Positions 44,492-48,151 of a DNA stretch of 48,151 nt are shown here, piece by piece. Position 1 is the first letter of the stretch. The number at the start of each line of letters is the position of its first letter. Under the pieces are notes generated by a model that made no database searches, was not told where the DNA came from, and saw only the letters and a list, made by a program, of their open reading frames with translations. Source of the DNA: Planctomycetota bacterium (GTDB taxonomy: Bacteria > Planctomycetota > Planctomycetia > Planctomycetales > Planctomycetaceae); NCBI GenBank assembly GCA_027623235.1, contig JAQBVJ010000050.1, positions 1 through 48,151 of the forward strand, written 5' to 3'. The position numbers and the translations under genes are program-made.

Positions 44492-47400
44492 ATGTCGGAT
44501 GCCCGGCCTTTTGCTCATCTGCACTGCCACACGACGTACTCGACGCTCGACGGAGCGACGAAGCTCAAAGGGCTCATCGAGAAGGTCAAGAGCTCCGGCA
44601 TGAATGCTGTCGCGACGACCGACCACGGCAACATGTATGGCAGTTTTCAGTTCTACAACGCCTGCCGGGCGGCGGACATCAACCCGATCGTCGGCATTGA
44701 GGCGTACATTGCTCCGGGCAGCCGCTTTGACCGCACGGGCGCGTCGCGGCAGAAAGAAGCGGCGAATCATCTGACGCTGCTCGCGATGAACCGCACGGGG
44801 TTTTACAACCTCATCACTCTGACGTCGAAGGCGTACCTCGAGGGCTTCTACTACAAGCCGCGCATCGACAAGCAGCTTCTGGAAGAGTGCAACGAGGGCA
44901 TCATCTGTCTGTCCGGCTGCGCGGCGGGCGAGCTCTCGCAGCTGATGCTCAAAGATCAGATGGATGAGGCCGAACGGCTCACCGAGTGGTATGCCAGGGT
45001 CTTCGGCGACCGCTTTTACATGGAGATTCAAAACGCCGGCATTCCGATTCAGAAAGAGTGCATGGACATGACCGTCGACATGGCCAACAAAAAAGGCCTG
45101 CCGCTGGTCGCGACGAACGACGCTCACTATTTGAACAAGGAAGACGCCGACGCTCAGGATGTTTTGCTGTGCATCAGCACGCTGTCTCTGCGGTCTGACG
45201 AGAACCGCATGAAGATGAAGACGGACCAGCTCTTCGTGCGGACTCCAGAGGAAATGTACGAGGCCTTTCCCGGCTTCGAAGACGCTGTCGCCCGCTCGCA
45301 GGAAATCGCCGATCGCTGCGACATCCAGCTCGACAAAGACCCCAAGCACTACCCCGTCTTCCTGCCGCCCGAAGGGAAGTCCGACACCGAGTACCTGCGT
45401 GAGTTGTGCCAGGAAGCGATTCCGATTCGCTACTCCGAAGGCACGCCTGATGGCTTTCAGGAGCGGCTTGATTACGAACTGAGCGTCATCGAGGGGATGG
45501 GATACTCCAGCTACTTCCTGATCTGCTGGGACTTCGTCCGCTTCGCCAAGGAAAACGACATTCCGTGCGGCGCGAGAGGTTCCGCAGCCGGGGCCGTCGT
45601 GACGTACCTGCTCGAACTGAGCAACGTCTGCCCGCTGAAGTACGACCTGCTGTTCGAGCGGTTCCTCGATCCGGAACGGGCCGAGCCGCCTGATATCGAC
45701 ATCGACTTCTGCCGCGACGGTCGCCAGGCGGTCATCGATTACACCAAGGAAAAATACGGCGCGGACAGCGTCTGCCAGATCGGAACTTTTGGAACGCTGA
45801 AGGCAAAGGCCGCCGTCCGCGACGTCGGACGCGCGTTCGGTCTGCCTCAGGCGAGGATCAATGAAATCGCCAGAATGATTCCGGATGAACTTGGAATCAA
45901 AGTCAAAGAAGCGGTCGCCAAGAGCCCGGAACTCGGCGACCTGGTCAAGCAGGATGCGACCATCGCCGAGATGATCGAGATCGCCCATCGTTTGGAAGGA
46001 ATGATCCGCAACGTTGGCACTCACGCGGCAGGAGTCGTCGTCGGCAACGGACCTCTGATCGAGCGGCTGCCATTACAGACGATCTCCGGCAAAGTGGATC
46101 TGGTTTCGCAGTGGGACGGCCCGCACGTCGAGATGGCCGGTCTCCTGAAAATGGATTTTCTCGGCCTGCGGAACCTCACGATCCTGCACAAGTCGTGCAA
46201 AACTGTAGAGAGAACCACCGGCAGAAAGATCGACCCGCTGACATTTCCGCTCGACGATGCGAAGACGTTTGCGCTTCTGCAGCGAGGCGAAACGAAGGGC
46301 ATTTTTCAGTTCGAATCCGGCGGCATTCGGGATCTGCTCACGAAGATGCGGCCCGACCAGTTTGCCGACATTATCGCGACGAGTGCTCTGTACCGGCCGG
46401 GGCCGCTCGAAGGCGGCATGGTCATGGACTATGTCGATGTCAAAAACGGTCGCAAGAAGCCCGCGAAGATTCACCCGGTCGTCGATGAAGTTCTGGAAGA
46501 GACCTACGGCGTGATGGTTTATCAGGAACAGGTGATGCGCATCCTGAATCGCGTCGGCGGAATTCCACTTCGCCAGGCGTATCAATGCATCAAGGCGATC
46601 AGCAAGAAAAAGCTGGCGACCATCGCCAAATACAAAGAGGAGTACATCGAAGGCGCGAAGGAACGGGACATTGACGTCTCGATCGCCGTGAACCTTTTCA
46701 ATCTGATCGAAAAGTTCGCCGGTTACGGTTTCAATAAATCGCACTCAACCGCGTACGGCCTGGTGTCCTACCAGACGGCTTATCTGAAAGCTCATTACCC
46801 GTACGAGTTCATGGCGGCTCTCCTGTCGTGCGGCATGGAGGACAGCAACCGGATTCAGGAGCACACCGAAGACGCCCGTCGTCAGGGCATCGAGGTCGTG
46901 CCGCCGGACATCAACCGCTCGCACGTCGAGTTCGCTGTCGAGCAGGACGATGACGGCGCGCAACGAGTGCTCTTCGGTCTGGGTGCCGTCAAAGGACTCG
47001 GCGAGGACGCGATGGCAGCCCTCGTCACCGCTCGCGAGAAAGGCGGGCCGTTCAGCGACGTCTTCGACCTGGCCGAACGAGTCGACTCAAAGTCGCTGAG
47101 CAAGGGCGTCCTTGAGGTCCTCATCAAAGCCGGAGCCCTCGACAACCTCGGCCCCAACCGCGGTCAGCACATGGCCGCGATTGAACGCGCTGTCGGAAGC
47201 GCGGTTCAGAAGGCAAAGGACAAAGCCCGCGGTCAGAAGAGCCTCTTCGGAGACGAACCAGCCGGCGACGATGGCGAGCCGGAAGAAGTCTCGCTGCCTG
47301 AAGCGGAAGACTGGACTCAGGCCCAGCGCCTCGCGGCAGAGAAAGAGGTCTTCGGCTTTTACCTGACGAGCCACCCGCTGACTCAGGTGGCCTCGCGACT

Positions 47401-48031
47401 GAAGCGACTGGTCACTCACCAGAACAAAGACCTCGGCGAACTGGAAGACGGCGAGGACGTTCTGATCGGCGGCATGATCAGCTCCGTCAAAAAAGCTCAG
47501 ACGAAAAAGCCCAGCCGCAATGGCAACAGCCGGTACGCCAACTTCGACTTTGAAGACGCGACCGGAATCGTCCGCTGCATCATCTGGCCCGAGGATTACG
47601 CCCGCGCCGAAGACAAAGTCGTCCCGGAAGCCATCTGCATCATCCGTGGCCGGGTCGATCGGCGAGGCCGCGAACCGAATGTCATCGTGAATCAGTTTCT
47701 CTCGCTGGAAGATGCCGAGAAGCAGTTTACGAAACACCTTTCGGTGACCTTCCAGCGAGGCTTTCACACCAGCGACGACATCGCTCGCGCCAAAGACGTC
47801 CTCGCCCGGCATCCTGGCAAAACGTCCGTTTTCTTCGTCGTGGATTCGATCGACAAAGAAAATCCCGGCGGGCACCTCCGATACTTCCTGATGCCGCCGC
47901 AGGAGTTAAAAGTCTCCTGTGACGCGGAGTTGACCGAGGAACTGTCCGCCGCCGTCGGCAGCGAAAACTTTCGTTTCCACGCGGACTCAAAGTCAAAGTC
48001 AACAGTCGGAGCGGGTTCAACTGGCCGGTAA
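44492..48031 (+). CDS. dnaE: DNA polymerase III subunit alpha
   Basis: This 1179-residue replicative polymerase is complete, with the start at ATG 44492 after AAGGGA. The N-terminal PHP domain begins 'FAHLHCHTTYSTLDG' (H-x-H). The catalytic region carries 'GARGSAAGAVVTYLL' and the 'PDIDIDF' aspartates (about residues 399-405). 'GTHAAGVVV' and 'FAGYGFNKSHSTAYGLVSYQTAYLKAHYP' (in outline) lie in the fingers, and the helix-hairpin-helix region near 46970-47150 has 'FGLGAVKGLGE'. The OB domain lies near residues 985-1060 ('VLIGGMISSVKK'). No intein or frame break is seen. The gene extends DNA with the beta clamp at the replication fork. Confidence 0.95.
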   Translation: MSDARPFAHLHCHTTYSTLDGATKLKGLIEKVKSSGMNAVATTDHGNMYGSFQFYNACRAADINPIVGIEAYIAPGSRFDRTGASRQKEAANHLTLLAMNRTGFYNLITLTSKAYLEGFYYKPRIDKQLLEECNEGIICLSGCAAGELSQLMLKDQMDEAERLTEWYARVFGDRFYMEIQNAGIPIQKECMDMTVDMANKKGLPLVATNDAHYLNKEDADAQDVLLCISTLSLRSDENRMKMKTDQLFVRTPEEMYEAFPGFEDAVARSQEIADRCDIQLDKDPKHYPVFLPPEGKSDTEYLRELCQEAIPIRYSEGTPDGFQERLDYELSVIEGMGYSSYFLICWDFVRFAKENDIPCGARGSAAGAVVTYLLELSNVCPLKYDLLFERFLDPERAEPPDIDIDFCRDGRQAVIDYTKEKYGADSVCQIGTFGTLKAKAAVRDVGRAFGLPQARINEIARMIPDELGIKVKEAVAKSPELGDLVKQDATIAEMIEIAHRLEGMIRNVGTHAAGVVVGNGPLIERLPLQTISGKVDLVSQWDGPHVEMAGLLKMDFLGLRNLTILHKSCKTVERTTGRKIDPLTFPLDDAKTFALLQRGETKGIFQFESGGIRDLLTKMRPDQFADIIATSALYRPGPLEGGMVMDYVDVKNGRKKPAKIHPVVDEVLEETYGVMVYQEQVMRILNRVGGIPLRQAYQCIKAISKKKLATIAKYKEEYIEGAKERDIDVSIAVNLFNLIEKFAGYGFNKSHSTAYGLVSYQTAYLKAHYPYEFMAALLSCGMEDSNRIQEHTEDARRQGIEVVPPDINRSHVEFAVEQDDDGAQRVLFGLGAVKGLGEDAMAALVTAREKGGPFSDVFDLAERVDSKSLSKGVLEVLIKAGALDNLGPNRGQHMAAIERAVGSAVQKAKDKARGQKSLFGDEPAGDDGEPEEVSLPEAEDWTQAQRLAAEKEVFGFYLTSHPLTQVASRLKRLVTHQNKDLGELEDGEDVLIGGMISSVKKAQTKKPSRNGNSRYANFDFEDATGIVRCIIWPEDYARAEDKVVPEAICIIRGRVDRRGREPNVIVNQFLSLEDAEKQFTKHLSVTFQRGFHTSDDIARAKDVLARHPGKTSVFFVVDSIDKENPGGHLRYFLMPPQELKVSCDAELTEELSAAVGSENFRFHADSKSKSTVGAGSTGR

Positions 48032-48151
48032 CACTTACCCGGAGCCAGGAAACCCGAAGTCACCCATAGTGGCACGAAACTCCGTGTCGTAAGGACCGGC
48101 GGTGAAATTAAATCGGCATCTGTGGTGAGAGGGTGTAGTTGTAGCGTGGGA
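48032..48151. other. Window end, no gene seen
   Basis: 120 nt after dnaE with no open frame of note, no hairpin-plus-T-tract terminator and no repeat recognised. Confidence 0.5.

Noticed and set aside
44336..46024. 562-codon minus-strand frame opposite dnaE
   Set aside because: dnaE on the plus strand has all family motifs; the opposite frame has none.

Overview
The window reads as a chromosomal segment of a planctomycete (phylum Planctomycetota). The evidence is the set of families that recur there: two large secreted cytochrome proteins of the PSCyt1/DUF1549/DUF1553 type, a PVC-type heme-binding CxxCH protein, two PQQ-type beta-propellers, Tat-exported Gfo/Idh/MocA oxidoreductases, a prenyltransferase-like repeat protein, and a Ser/Thr kinase with a DWG instead of a DFG motif. 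DNA is GC-rich and coding density is high. I cannot name a genus from sequence alone.

Layout. 1-2162: 3' part of a DUF11-repeat surface protein. 2163-2732: a gene-poor gap that I read as holding a minus-strand structured small RNA with a 13-codon ORF and its own terminator. 2733-3524 (-): a secreted cupredoxin-like protein. 3935-10623 (+): two PSCyt/DUF1549/DUF1553 proteins and an outer-membrane beta-barrel. 10910-13833 (+): Tat oxidoreductase, DUF1028 protein and a small beta-carbonic-anhydrase-like protein. 13851-18363 (-): PQQ propeller, a secreted protein with a charged repeat, a Gfo/Idh/MocA oxidoreductase and a GalE-like epimerase. 18600-26129 (+): glycosyltransferase, then prenyltransferase-like, PQQ and PVC-heme proteins. 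26139-34615 (-): a secreted protein with secretin-N-like segments, then a giant 2383-residue inverse autotransporter with beta-helix repeats and calcium-binding-type repeats. 35141-37642 (+): Ser/Thr kinase with a Cache-type sensor.

37643-38805 is the accessory spot. A PIN-domain toxin and its small partner are flanked by two inverted-repeat elements that resemble integron attC sites, so the pair looks like a toxin-antitoxin cassette with no integrase in view. Housekeeping genes follow: hisS (-), argJ (+) and dnaE (+), interrupted by a frameshifted nucleotidyltransferase pair, an inositol-monophosphatase-like enzyme, a small lipoprotein and a two-TM membrane protein.

Most interesting: (i) the candidate small RNA at 2262-2501, which carries a perfect anti-Shine-Dalgarno stretch able to pair with its own ribosome-binding site; (ii) the attC-like elements around the toxin-antitoxin pair, with a 21-bp duplication at the toxin start; (iii) the giant inverse autotransporter whose beta-helix is interrupted by six clusters of DxNxNGxLD repeats; (iv) a long palindromic repeat at 18395-18448.
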